64,000 bases of DNA from an uncultured SAR86 cluster bacterium (GCA_902557575.1 CACEAR010000001.1:62001-126000); one strand, 5' to 3'. Shown: positions 41,646 through 51,545, counted from the first letter of the stretch. Program-made: numbers and translations. The notes: generated by a model from the letters alone, not told the origin.

Positions 41646-43033
41646 ATTATTTCTTTACAATACTTTTTTTAGCTTTAGGTCTATCAGCGCTGCTTTTTGG
41701 TAGAGCTATGTTTAGCTTCTTTTTAAAGATAGCTAATGATGATGAGCTTTCTAAAAGAGTTGGTCTTGCAATAGGCATTCCAGGCTTAGCATTACTAATT
41801 TTTATTCTTAATATCGAAAATTGGTATTTCAGGGTGTGGAGTATAGTTTCCTTTTTATTTGGATTAGGTTTCTTCCTGAGAGGATTATTTTTCATATTTT
41901 TTAGAAAGTTTTTAGTAAGCACTCTCGAAAAGATGATATCTATGGGAAAAGCAGTCAGTGTTTTTGCTTTTTTAATTATGCTTTGTCTTTCAGTGCTTAC
42001 AGTAAGTAGAGATTACGTTGGGCCAATAGAAGACATTTCAGATTGCTCAAATGGAACAAAGTTAGAAGTCTACTGTGTGCTCTCAAATCCTGAAGATATT
42101 TTAAAAACGCCGGATGAGAAATACTTTATTGTTAGTGAGTTTGGTGGAATAAAGCCATATGAGGAGCCTAAAGAAGGAAACCTTGCTCTCTTTAATTTAA
42201 ACACAAAAATGAGGGAGGACTTGGATATTAAATTTGGTTCAAATGTTTGGGGTGACCCGAAGTGTCAAAGAGATGACTTACGTTTTGGTCCGCATGGCAT
42301 TGACCTTAATAAAAGATATGATGGCAGTTACCAGCTTGCTGTAGTTAATCACTACCCACAGGAGTCGGTAGAGTTCTTTGAGTTAGCTTTTGAAGAAAAC
42401 TGGTCTTTGATTTGGAGGGGGTGTGTTTCTATTCCTGAAAAATATTATATAAATGATATTACGGTTGAAAGTAGTGGTTCATTCTTCACTACGCATATGT
42501 ATCCAAGAAATATTTCTATGAATGAGTGGCTTAGCGCAGCTATTTTTAAATACTCTACAGGTGTGGTTTTATTTTGGAACAAATTTAAGTTTGAAGAACT
42601 TTCTTTTACAAATGCTGGTCAACCTAATGGAATAGCTAAAAAGGATAATATTCTTTATGTTGCAAATAATTTAAGTGACACTGTAAAAGCATATGATCTG
42701 ATCAAAAAAGAGGAAGTTTTTAGTTATAGTATCAACAGCCCTGATAATTTGGTTATTGATGATAATTCAATTTGGGTAACAAGCTTGGATCATGAAACCC
42801 TTGACGTTACAGCTAAATGTCCAGGATATACTTTAAAAGGTATCGAAGAAGATCATATGGTCTGCTCACTACCATTTAAGGTTATTGAACTTAGCGCCAA
42901 AGACCTTACCCCAATAAATATTTTTACTTTTAGCAAAAATAAGGCGGCATTTCCTACAGTTGCTCTGCCTGATGGAGACTCTGTTTGGGTCGGCTCATTC
43001 TCACTTGATAGATTAGTTAGTTTCAAAAATTAA
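41636..43033 (+). CDS. membrane-anchored beta-propeller protein (SMP-30/paraoxonase-like)
   Basis: Several N-terminal TM segments; FGPHGIDLN, GQPNGIAKKDNILYVANNLSDTVKAYDL, SVWVGSFSLDRL propeller-like repeats. Confidence 0.6.
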   Translation: MALNYFFTILFLALGLSALLFGRAMFSFFLKIANDDELSKRVGLAIGIPGLALLIFILNIENWYFRVWSIVSFLFGLGFFLRGLFFIFFRKFLVSTLEKMISMGKAVSVFAFLIMLCLSVLTVSRDYVGPIEDISDCSNGTKLEVYCVLSNPEDILKTPDEKYFIVSEFGGIKPYEEPKEGNLALFNLNTKMREDLDIKFGSNVWGDPKCQRDDLRFGPHGIDLNKRYDGSYQLAVVNHYPQESVEFFELAFEENWSLIWRGCVSIPEKYYINDITVESSGSFFTTHMYPRNISMNEWLSAAIFKYSTGVVLFWNKFKFEELSFTNAGQPNGIAKKDNILYVANNLSDTVKAYDLIKKEEVFSYSINSPDNLVIDDNSIWVTSLDHETLDVTAKCPGYTLKGIEEDHMVCSLPFKVIELSAKDLTPINIFTFSKNKAAFPTVALPDGDSVWVGSFSLDRLVSFKN

Positions 43034-43035
43034 TT

Positions 43036-43857
43036 ATGCGAGATTTTTGTCTGGACAATTTAGATGTCTCTCTAGATCAAGGTATTTTAGATACTCATAA
43101 AGGAAGCTTTGGTCATCTTTTGATAGCCAGTGGTGATACTGGTTATGGTGGTGCAGGCATAATTGCATCTGAATCTGCCATCATGTCAGGTTGTGGTCTT
43201 GTAACTTTAATTACAAAAAAAGAGCATATTCAATCTTCTTTATCAAGAAATCCTGAGGTCATAGCTATAGGTGTTGATGGTCGTCAAGATGCAGAAACCT
43301 TTTTAAAGGATCAAAAAACCCTCTTAATTGGTCCAGGCTTAAGGGAGTCAGTATGGTCTCAACAGCTTTGTGAGCTTTTTCTTACTAGCGCTGAAAGAAA
43401 TGAAGATATTAATATTGTTATTGATGCTGGTGGGCTCTATTACATGAAAGAGTTTGGCTGTCCTTCAAATGCAATTATTACTCCACATCCTGGAGAGGCT
43501 GCTATGTTGCTCGATTGTTCAGTTGAGGAGTTACAAAAAAATAGATTAGAAGCTGCTAAAGAGCTTTTTAAAAGATATAACTGTTTGATTATTTTAAAAG
43601 GTTATCAAACTATAGTATTTGATGGAGAAGCATATCAATGCTCTGATGGAGGTCCTGCCCTTTCAACTGCGGGAACAGGAGATGTTCTTGCTGGCCTAAT
43701 TGGATCTTTTTTGGCACAAGGCCTAAGCAAGATAGATGCAGCTAAATTCTCCGTTGCTATTCATGGTGCAGCAGGAGATAAATTTTCTAAAAACAAAGGG
43801 GTAAGAGGATTGACTGCAACTAAACTGATTAAAATTATAAATGAGGAAATGTTATGA
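43036..43857 (+). CDS. nnrD: ADP/ATP-dependent NAD(P)H-hydrate dehydratase, stand-alone
   Basis: HKGSFGHLLIASGDTGYGGAGIIASESAIMSGCGLVTL, ITPHPGEAAMLL, GGPALSTAGTGDVLAGLIGSFLAQG; YjeF N-terminal epimerase domain absent. Confidence 0.92.
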   Translation: MRDFCLDNLDVSLDQGILDTHKGSFGHLLIASGDTGYGGAGIIASESAIMSGCGLVTLITKKEHIQSSLSRNPEVIAIGVDGRQDAETFLKDQKTLLIGPGLRESVWSQQLCELFLTSAERNEDINIVIDAGGLYYMKEFGCPSNAIITPHPGEAAMLLDCSVEELQKNRLEAAKELFKRYNCLIILKGYQTIVFDGEAYQCSDGGPALSTAGTGDVLAGLIGSFLAQGLSKIDAAKFSVAIHGAAGDKFSKNKGVRGLTATKLIKIINEEML

Positions 43858-44288
43858 AAATCTTTTTGAAAGATCCAGATGCAACTACTCATTTTGGGAT
43901 CGAGATCTCAAAACTTATTTCAGACTCAAAAAATAAAGTTATTGAACTACATTTAGTAGGAGAGCTTGGAGCTGGTAAAACATTTCTTACTAAATCAATT
44001 TTAAACTCCCTAGGCTGGCATGGAATCGTAAAAAGCCCAACTTATACCTTATGTGATGAATATGAGACTGAGGACATTTTGTTTTTACATGTTGATTTAT
44101 ATAGGCTCGCTGATGTCTCTGAGATACAAATTTTAGATCTCGATAGGCCATCGGAAAAAGTTAAAGTTATCATCATTGAATGGCCAGAAATCATTGGTGA
44201 CTCAAGAACCTTTGATTTAAAAGTTAGCTTGAGCTATAAAGATAAAGGAAGAGAAGCTTTACTAGAAAATAAATTAATAAATAGATGA
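43854..44288 (+). CDS. tsaE: tRNA threonylcarbamoyladenosine biosynthesis ATPase
   Basis: LVGELGAGKTFLTKSIL, VKSPTYTLCDEY, HVDLYRL, IEWPEI. Confidence 0.94.
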   Translation: MKIFLKDPDATTHFGIEISKLISDSKNKVIELHLVGELGAGKTFLTKSILNSLGWHGIVKSPTYTLCDEYETEDILFLHVDLYRLADVSEIQILDLDRPSEKVKVIIIEWPEIIGDSRTFDLKVSLSYKDKGREALLENKLINR

Positions 44289-45529
44289 AAAGAAGCTTAA
44301 TTGCAGTCTTAATTTTTTCATTCCATCAGGTAGTTTTTTCTAATCAATTAGACTTTGTGGGAGTTGGTGAAAAAAATAAATCTTATAATCTAGAATTTTC
44401 ATTGGAAAAAACTGCTCTAATAGTTGCTCAATCTTCTAACTCTCCTTTTAGCATTTCTTTAGAGTTCAAGGAAACTTCAATGAAAGAAGATTTTGATCTA
44501 AAGCAAAACTACCCAATTAAAAATATTAAGTCCTTTTCATCAGAAAATAATTCAATAATTGAAATATTTTTCTATGAGCCTGTCTCATGGCAAAAGCCGC
44601 AACAAATTAAAACAGAAAATGGCATTAAAGTCTTATTATCCCTAGATCACAATAAAGAGATTAAGAAGATGACTAGAGAGGTAATTGTTATGATTGATGC
44701 TGGTCATGGCGGAAGAGATCCTGGAGCAATTGCAAAATCTCACAATGTGATAGAGAAAGATATAACCCTATTAATTGCCAATGAATTATTTAGAACACTT
44801 GAGGATACTGATGGATATAAGCCAGTTCTGATAAGAGAAGATGATTCATTTATTTATTTAGATCAAAGGTATCAAAAAGCGAGGCAAAATAGTGGAGATA
44901 TTTTTGTTTCAATCCATGCAGATGCTTTTAGTCTTCCTTCTGTTAAAGGCGCTGCTGTATATATTTGGTCTGACGAAGCTTCAAGTAATTCAGCAAAAAG
45001 TCTCTCTTCTAAGAAAGTAAGCTCTGTTCGAGTTGATGAGTTTGATTTTGATGAAGATTTAGCAAGATCAAAATATCCTAAGATATATGAAAAGAAAAAG
45101 GATAAAAGTATTCAACTTGGCAAAAAAATATTAGATCAGCTCAAACGAGATCCCTATACACATCTTCATAAAAAAAGAGTTGAATACGCAGACTTCAGGG
45201 TTCTAAAGTCTTTAGATGTACCCTCAGTTCTAATTGAGTCTGGCTTCATATCTAATTCGGAAGATGCCGAAAGGCTTAAAGGAAAGCCTGGAAGAAGAAT
45301 GATTGCCAGATCGCTTTTTCTGGGTATAAATAATTATTTTAAGGAAAATCTTGAAGACGATTTTTTTATTTATGATGCTGAGGGGTACTTAACCTATACA
45401 GTCCAAAGAGGTGATGTTTTGTCAGAAATTGCCATTCGTTTTGGAGTGCCTGTTATGGACATAATAAATACTAATTTGATAAGAGATGAAGCTATCTTTC
45501 CTGGGCAACGAATTAAGATTAAGATTTAA
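44285..45529 (+). CDS. amiC: N-acetylmuramoyl-L-alanine amidase with N-terminal AMIN-like and C-terminal LysM
   Basis: IDAGHGGRDPGAIA, SIHADAF, LIESGFISNSEDAERL; LysM YTVQRGDVLSEIAIRFGVPVMDIINTN. Confidence 0.92.
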   Translation: MKRSLIAVLIFSFHQVVFSNQLDFVGVGEKNKSYNLEFSLEKTALIVAQSSNSPFSISLEFKETSMKEDFDLKQNYPIKNIKSFSSENNSIIEIFFYEPVSWQKPQQIKTENGIKVLLSLDHNKEIKKMTREVIVMIDAGHGGRDPGAIAKSHNVIEKDITLLIANELFRTLEDTDGYKPVLIREDDSFIYLDQRYQKARQNSGDIFVSIHADAFSLPSVKGAAVYIWSDEASSNSAKSLSSKKVSSVRVDEFDFDEDLARSKYPKIYEKKKDKSIQLGKKILDQLKRDPYTHLHKKRVEYADFRVLKSLDVPSVLIESGFISNSEDAERLKGKPGRRMIARSLFLGINNYFKENLEDDFFIYDAEGYLTYTVQRGDVLSEIAIRFGVPVMDIINTNLIRDEAIFPGQRIKIKI

Positions 45530-45530
45530 C

Positions 45531-47498
45531 CTATTGATAATCGATTGGATTAAAATCCACTGACCATCTCACCTTGAGTCTTTTTTGTTTTTCTATGTAT
45601 CCTTCGACTAGATTTTTAGTATTTTTATGAAGTGTTGGCAATGTTTTTGCTTTAAGCAAGAGAGAGTGTCTAAAATTGCCTCTTACTTTTGAGATAATAT
45701 CTGGAAGCGGTCCAATACATTCACAATTTGTTTCTTTTTCTAAATACTTACGAGCCTTATTTAAGAAATTAACATTACTGGTTTTTTTTGGTGATGATGC
45801 TCGCAAGATTGCAACAGATGAAAATGGCGGAAGGTTTGCTGCTTCATATTCTTTAAGCAAATGTTTAGAAAACTCTAAGTAGTCTCCGCTACTTAAGATA
45901 TTTAAATATTCATTATCTAAAAGATTAGATTGGACTATTATTTTAGACTTTCCTGATCTGCCAACCCTTCCGGTGACTTGAATTAAAAGTTGTGAGAGTT
46001 TCTCAACTGCATTTACTTCATGGCTTACTAGGCCTAAATCTGCATCTATAACAATTCCTAGCTCTACGTCAGAAAAATCATGACCTTTAGCAATCATTTG
46101 GGTACCAATTAAGAAAGCTTTTTTTGTATCGCTAATTTCTGATAATAATCTTTCTAGAGAACCTTTTTTTCTTGTTGAGTCTAGATCAAGCCTTACCATT
46201 GGTACTCTTGGAAACTCTTCATTCAAAAAGGATTCTATTTTTTGAGTTCCTACACCCTCTGAAGTAAGTTTGGTGCTCTCACATTCCGGACAGCTATGCG
46301 GTACTCCAAAGGATGTATCACATCTGTGACATCTTAGTCTGGCACTATTTTTATGATATACAAGACGTGAGTTACATGAATTACACATAGCGGTCCAATT
46401 ACAATCTGTGCACTTGAATACAGGTGAGTACCCTCTTCTATTTATAAATATCAATACCTTCTTATCTTTTGAAATTGTTTTATCAATTAAAGATAGTAAG
46501 TTGGTATCTATTCCTGCTTTTCTATCTAAAAAGTGAGAATTTAATATTGAGAACTTAGGAGGGTTTTTGTCATTGACTCTTTTTGGCATAGAGATAAATT
46601 TATATTTACCTTTATCGACTAAATGCAGCATCTTCAGCGAGGGAGTAGCTGATGCAAGAATAATCGGGATTTTTCTATCCTGCGCCATTTTAATAGCAAC
46701 ATCTTTAGCAGAAAACTTTAAGCCCTCCTGCTGCTTAAAAGATGCATCATGTTCCTCATCAATAATTATCAAAGAAAGTTTTTGGAGTGGGACAAAAAGC
46801 GAGGATCGTGTTCCTATTAAAACTCTTAGTTCTCCAGACTTAGACTTTTTCCATGTTTCAAATCTCTCTTTAGAGGTTTTCTTTGAATGATATGTACCAA
46901 TATTTTCTCCAAACCTTTTTTTAAATCTCTGCTCTAATTGAGGCGTCAGACTTATCTCAGGAATTAATAATAAGCATGACCCGCCTTTCTTTAGTGCCTC
47001 TTCTACTAGTCTCATATAAACTTCAGTTTTTCCAGAGCTTGTGACCCCATGGAATACGCACGGATCAAAACTATCTAATTTACTTAAAAATTTAAATGCT
47101 CTCTGTTGGTAAGAAGTAAGAGGAAATCTTTTGTCATCATCATTTACTTTATACTCATTGAATTTAGTTTCAGGACCCTCGTAATAAAAATCTTTTCTTA
47201 ACTTTGGAGGTAAAAAATTAGAAAAAACTTCACCTCGTGAATGAATATAAAAATCTGAGACCCAATTAAGGGTTTTTAACGCCAAACTATCAAAAACTGG
47301 TTTTTCGTCTAACAATTCTTCAATTTTTGTAGTTTTGAAAGCCGGTTTCGATGTTTGTTTGCAGACTACACCAACTACCTTCCTCTTATTGAATGAAACC
47401 TTTACCCTCGATCCAGCCTGAATCTTTTCTTCACTAAAATACGTAAAATCTTTTCTTACAGGAACTGGTATTGAAACTGAATAGTAAAATTTTTCCAT
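45531..47498 (-). CDS. priA: primosomal protein N' (replication restart helicase)
   Basis: HGVTSSGKTEVYMRL, IIIDEEHDASFKQQ, zinc-binding Cys cluster CTDCNWTAMCNSC...CHRCD...CPEC, GTQMIAKGHDF. Confidence 0.97.
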   Translation of the reverse strand: MEKFYYSVSIPVPVRKDFTYFSEEKIQAGSRVKVSFNKRKVVGVVCKQTSKPAFKTTKIEELLDEKPVFDSLALKTLNWVSDFYIHSRGEVFSNFLPPKLRKDFYYEGPETKFNEYKVNDDDKRFPLTSYQQRAFKFLSKLDSFDPCVFHGVTSSGKTEVYMRLVEEALKKGGSCLLLIPEISLTPQLEQRFKKRFGENIGTYHSKKTSKERFETWKKSKSGELRVLIGTRSSLFVPLQKLSLIIIDEEHDASFKQQEGLKFSAKDVAIKMAQDRKIPIILASATPSLKMLHLVDKGKYKFISMPKRVNDKNPPKFSILNSHFLDRKAGIDTNLLSLIDKTISKDKKVLIFINRRGYSPVFKCTDCNWTAMCNSCNSRLVYHKNSARLRCHRCDTSFGVPHSCPECESTKLTSEGVGTQKIESFLNEEFPRVPMVRLDLDSTRKKGSLERLLSEISDTKKAFLIGTQMIAKGHDFSDVELGIVIDADLGLVSHEVNAVEKLSQLLIQVTGRVGRSGKSKIIVQSNLLDNEYLNILSSGDYLEFSKHLLKEYEAANLPPFSSVAILRASSPKKTSNVNFLNKARKYLEKETNCECIGPLPDIISKVRGNFRHSLLLKAKTLPTLHKNTKNLVEGYIEKQKRLKVRWSVDFNPIDYQ

Positions 47499-47504
47499 AA
47501 TTTA

Positions 47505-47532
47505 TTGTAAAGATTTCCTTATTTGGTATAGT
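47505..47532 (+). promoter_or_regulatory. predicted sigma70-like promoter for rpmE2-rpmB
   Basis: TTGTAA (47505-47510), 16-nt spacer, TATAGT (47527-47532). Confidence 0.45.
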
Positions 47533-47557
47533 TCTCAGCCTAAATTAAGATTTTATT

Positions 47558-47590
47558 ATGAAAAAGGGCGTACACCCTAATTTGGTTTAA
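47558..47590 (+). CDS. 10-codon upstream [13 protein letters not shown], partial copy of the L31 start region
   Basis: ATGAAAAAGGGCGTACACCCTAATTTGGTTTAA parallels ATGAAAAAAGGCATACATCCTGAATAC of rpmE2 at a 35-nt offset. Confidence 0.45.
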   Translation: MKKGVHPNLV

Positions 47591-47592
47591 TT

Positions 47593-47841
47593 ATGAAAAA
47601 AGGCATACATCCTGAATACCGTGAAGTTCTTTTCCACGATATTAGTGTGGATGAGTATTTTTTAATTAGCTCAACCCTAAAAACGGATAAAACTAAAGAA
47701 TGGGAAGATGGAAAGACATATCCATACTATCCTTTGGATGTATCTTCTGCATCGCATCCTTTTTACACAGGTAAACAAAAAATTCTTGACACTGGTGGAA
47801 GAGTCCAGAAATTTGAAAAAAGATTTGGTAAGAAATCATGA
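47593..47841 (+). CDS. rpmE2: 50S ribosomal protein L31 type B
   Basis: [16 protein letters not shown]...[28 protein letters not shown]; no CxxC motif. Confidence 0.96.
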   Translation: MKKGIHPEYREVLFHDISVDEYFLISSTLKTDKTKEWEDGKTYPYYPLDVSSASHPFYTGKQKILDTGGRVQKFEKRFGKKS

Positions 47842-48074
47842 GCAAAGTTTGTCAAGTAACTGGTAAGTCACCTCAAGCTGGTAATCATGTTTCTCATGCA
47901 AAAAACAGAGTGAAGCGAAAGTTTTTTCCGAACCTTCATAGTCATAAATTTTGGGTGGAATCTGAAAATCGTTTTGTTACTCTCAAAGTGTCTGCAAAAG
48001 GCATGAGAGTTATTGATAAAAAAGGTATCGAAGAAGTCTTAAAAGATATTAGATCTCGCGGTATTAAAGTCTAA
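47838..48074 (+). CDS. rpmB: 50S ribosomal protein L28
   Basis: [63 protein letters not shown]. Confidence 0.97.
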   Translation: MSKVCQVTGKSPQAGNHVSHAKNRVKRKFFPNLHSHKFWVESENRFVTLKVSAKGMRVIDKKGIEEVLKDIRSRGIKV

Positions 48075-48075
48075 A

Positions 48076-49074
48076 TTAATTATATCCTGCTGTTTGCGCA
48101 ATAAAGACTGCATCACTTTGTATTGATCCAAGCTTATCAACCTGAATAAGGTCCTCCTTAAAATCACCCCAAGCCTCTATAACAGGATGAAGAGGAATTC
48201 CATCAACAGTTGGATATTCTTTATTTGCTTTAGCATACATCTCCTGAGCTGTATCTGACGACAGCCACTCAAGCAATTTAATTGAAGAGCCCTTATTGTT
48301 AGACCATTTAACAAGGCCTGCACCTGAGATATTCACATGCACACCTCTATCTTCTTGATTAGCCCAAAAAATTCCAAGGTTTTCTACTGAATTGCTTTCA
48401 ATGAGCCTTGCTAGATAATAGGTATTCACAATGGTTAGGCTACAATTTCCAGCCTCAACTGCCTTTAGAACATTGGTGTCGCTAGAGAAAACTGGTTCAG
48501 CCAGATTGTTGACCCAGCCTTTTACTACTCTTTCAGTCCTTTTAGATCCATTTGCTTCAATCATGCTTGCAATTAATGATCTGTTATAAACTTTTTTTGA
48601 AGTTCTTAAGCAGAGTTTACCCTTAAACTCCCTTGTAGCTAGCGCTTCGTATGAGCTTAAATCTTGTGGGTCTATATCTGTCTTTGAGTAAACTATTGTT
48701 CTTGCTCTTTTAGAGAAGCCAAACCATTGATTATCGATATCTCTCAAATGTTGAGGTATTCTTGAAGAAAGCACTTCTGATTCAACAGGATCGAATATTC
48801 CTTTATCTGCAGCTTGCCACAAAACGCCTGCATCCACGGTCATGAATATATCTGCATCTGTATCTGCTCCTTCTACTGCAATCCTTTCCATTAACTGCTG
48901 TGCATCTCCTGATAAAACAGTTACCTGGATTCCTGTTTCTTCAGTAAAAACATCTAAGAGATTTTCTATTAGCTGTGGTTGACGAGAGGTGTAAATAACA
49001 ACCTCATCATCATTTGCTTGCTCAAAAGAGCATGACGATATGAGTATGGTTAAAGCTAGAATATAATTTTTCAT
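48076..49074 (-). CDS. Fe(3+) ABC transporter substrate-binding protein (FbpA/FutA/IdiA type)
   Basis: Lipobox SSC; VVIYTSRQPQLIENLLDVFTEETGIQV; ERIAVEGADTDADIFMTVDAGVLW; Fur box upstream. Confidence 0.92.
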   Translation of the reverse strand: MKNYILALTILISSCSFEQANDDEVVIYTSRQPQLIENLLDVFTEETGIQVTVLSGDAQQLMERIAVEGADTDADIFMTVDAGVLWQAADKGIFDPVESEVLSSRIPQHLRDIDNQWFGFSKRARTIVYSKTDIDPQDLSSYEALATREFKGKLCLRTSKKVYNRSLIASMIEANGSKRTERVVKGWVNNLAEPVFSSDTNVLKAVEAGNCSLTIVNTYYLARLIESNSVENLGIFWANQEDRGVHVNISGAGLVKWSNNKGSSIKLLEWLSSDTAQEMYAKANKEYPTVDGIPLHPVIEAWGDFKEDLIQVDKLGSIQSDAVFIAQTAGYN

Positions 49075-49085
49075 GCACCCATTCT

Positions 49086-49106
49086 AAATGATAATGATTA
49101 TCATTT
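49086..49106 (-). promoter_or_regulatory. Fur box upstream of the Fe(3+)-binding protein gene
   Basis: aaatgataatgattatcattt, near-perfect palindrome. Confidence 0.85.
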
Positions 49107-49122
49107 AAACAAGAATGCTATA

Positions 49123-50250
49123 TTACTTTATTGGGCCAGAAGCTGCTTTAACAAAGAAAGATTTTAGAAATTTAGACTGATTAAAAGCATTTAATCCAAA
49201 ATTTCTTAAAAACCTTATATATGGATTTCTTTCATTAAATAATGCTACAAATCCATCCATGGTTTTAAGCATAATTTCATTCTGTAGTCTTCTTTCGTTT
49301 GAGTAGGCATTCAAACTTTCTTTAAAATTTATAGTATCTGAATCATTAGTTTTGATAATCTTCTTAACTAAGGAGTTTGCATCCTCAAATCCAAGGTTTA
49401 TTCCTTGGCCCGCAAGGGGATGGATAGAATGAGCAGAATCACCAACTAGTACAACCGGAAAATCTATATAACTCGATCTATTATGTGATGATAATTTAAA
49501 GCTTTGGACTTTAGACCTTATTTGAAAACTATTTCCTATTTTTCTAGAGATCTTTTCTAGATTCTCCTCAATAAAATCTTCATATCCATTCTCGATAAGA
49601 TCATCTGATATTGACCAAACAACGGTAACGAAATCCTCCCCTTTTTTTCTTGTTGGCATAAAAGCACAAATACCATTGTCTGAGAAAATCTGAAAAGCGC
49701 TCATGTTCATATCTTTTTCAGCAGAAGCTAAGAAAGTTAAAGCTGTTTGAAAGTAATCCTTATCTGATTTAGGAATTTTATTTGCTAGCTTCGAGTTTTT
49801 ACCGTCTGAAGAAATTATAAGATTTGTTTTAATGACCTTTCCACTCGATAAAGTTACTTCATTAAGGTCACCTTTATTATCAATATCAATAATTTCCTCT
49901 TTATATAGGATTTTTTCACTTGCTTTTTTTCGGACCGCCATTAAGAGAGTGGCAAAATCTGATACATAGGCGAGATGATCCATCCCTATCTCTCTACTTT
50001 TAAAAACTATTTTTCCAGTACCATCAAAGTCATTGACTTCCATTTTATTGATCATCGAGTAATCATTTTCAATGCCTATCTTGTCTAAAAGATTTTTTGA
50101 GAAGGGATTTAATGTGATGGTCCTGACAGAATCTTCAACCTCATCATCTTTTTTTTCCAATACTATAGAGTCGATGCCTTGAAGGCTTAGGGCGCAAGAA
50201 ATATAACACCCTAGGATTCCAGCTCCAGATATTACAATTGGTTGTTGCAT
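49123..50250 (-). CDS. FAD-dependent monooxygenase, UbiH/UbiF/Coq6 family
   Basis: VISGAGILGCYISCALSLQGIDSIVLEK, VVLVGDSAHSIHPLAGQGINLGFEDANSL. Confidence 0.9.
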   Translation of the reverse strand: MQQPIVISGAGILGCYISCALSLQGIDSIVLEKKDDEVEDSVRTITLNPFSKNLLDKIGIENDYSMINKMEVNDFDGTGKIVFKSREIGMDHLAYVSDFATLLMAVRKKASEKILYKEEIIDIDNKGDLNEVTLSSGKVIKTNLIISSDGKNSKLANKIPKSDKDYFQTALTFLASAEKDMNMSAFQIFSDNGICAFMPTRKKGEDFVTVVWSISDDLIENGYEDFIEENLEKISRKIGNSFQIRSKVQSFKLSSHNRSSYIDFPVVLVGDSAHSIHPLAGQGINLGFEDANSLVKKIIKTNDSDTINFKESLNAYSNERRLQNEIMLKTMDGFVALFNERNPYIRFLRNFGLNAFNQSKFLKSFFVKAASGPIK

Positions 50251-51545
50251 TAAGATTCTTGCATCAAGGATTCGATTTCAGCAGGATCGGTTGGAACAGT
50301 ATCAGTTAAGTTTTTATTGCCATCTTTAGTAACCAAAACATCATCTTCGATTCTAATACCTATACCCTTCCACTTATCATCAACGTCTGAAGTGGAACTT
50401 ATATAAATACCTGGCTCAATTGTTGTAATCATGCCTTCATCAAACTTAATGAATTCTCCTTCGTGCATATAATCACCTACGTCATGTACATCCATTCCCA
50501 TCCAGTGACCAATTTTATGCATATAAAAATCTTTAAATGATCCTTTTTCATGCTCTTCTTCAAGATTCCCTTTGATTATCCCAAGGTCTATTAGTCCCTC
50601 AGTTATAACTTTCTCAGATATTGTTTGAGGGTCCATAACTCCGTTACCCTTGCTGACAGCATCAACTGATGCTTTTTGTGCTTCAAGCACAATATTATAA
50701 ATCTGAAGCTGTTCATCACTGAACTTTCCATTTACTGGGAATGTTCTTGTTATATCGGAAGCATACATCTCATATTCGCAGCCTGCATCAACAAGGAGCA
50801 AATCACCATCATTGATTACTTGATTGTTTTCAACATAATGTAAAACACATGCGTTTTCTCCTGATGCAACTATTGGATTATAGGCTGGAAATCTTCCACC
50901 ATTTTTAGCAAACTCATATAGGTAAAAAGCTTCAACTTCAGCTTCATTCATACCAGGTTTAACGAACTTCATTGCTTCCAAGTGAGCATTTGCAGAGATT
51001 TCGCATGCTTTTTCAATAATATTTATCTCGGAGCTATCTTTTATAAGTCTTTTATTGCCAATAATTTTTGAGATATCTGCAATCTCCATTTTTTTTGAGT
51101 GGCGATCTTTGCTATTAGCTTTTTTAGTCCACTTAATTACCTTTTGATCAAAGCCCTCAACCTTACCAAATGGATAATATACACAGCTCACACCATCCAA
51201 TAAGTCTGGTAAAAGCTCGTCTATCTCATCGTTATTAAATGCATCATTAAAACCGAAATCTGACTTCATGCCCTCAGGGCCATGCCTAAAGCCATCCCAA
51301 ATTTCTTTTAGTTTGTCTTTTTTGGGAACAAAACCTATAGAGTTAGTCTTTCCAGATTTGTTAATAATCATCAATGTTGAGTCTGGTTCATTAAATCCAC
51401 TTAAATAGTAAAAATTACTATCCTGCCTAAATGGATAAGCAGTATCATTACTTCTGTTAGCTAAAACTGATCCAGGAATAATTACAGCAATATCTCCACT
51501 GAGATTTTCTGTTAATTTTAGTCTTCTTTCCTCGTAAATCTTCAT
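50250..51545 (-). CDS. pepP: Xaa-Pro aminopeptidase
   Basis: Pita-bread metal motifs: LLVDAGCEYEMYASDITRTFPV, HKIGHWMGMDVHDVGDY, ITTIEPGIYI. Confidence 0.95.
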   Translation of the reverse strand: MKIYEERRLKLTENLSGDIAVIIPGSVLANRSNDTAYPFRQDSNFYYLSGFNEPDSTLMIINKSGKTNSIGFVPKKDKLKEIWDGFRHGPEGMKSDFGFNDAFNNDEIDELLPDLLDGVSCVYYPFGKVEGFDQKVIKWTKKANSKDRHSKKMEIADISKIIGNKRLIKDSSEINIIEKACEISANAHLEAMKFVKPGMNEAEVEAFYLYEFAKNGGRFPAYNPIVASGENACVLHYVENNQVINDGDLLLVDAGCEYEMYASDITRTFPVNGKFSDEQLQIYNIVLEAQKASVDAVSKGNGVMDPQTISEKVITEGLIDLGIIKGNLEEEHEKGSFKDFYMHKIGHWMGMDVHDVGDYMHEGEFIKFDEGMITTIEPGIYISSTSDVDDKWKGIGIRIEDDVLVTKDGNKNLTDTVPTDPAEIESLMQES

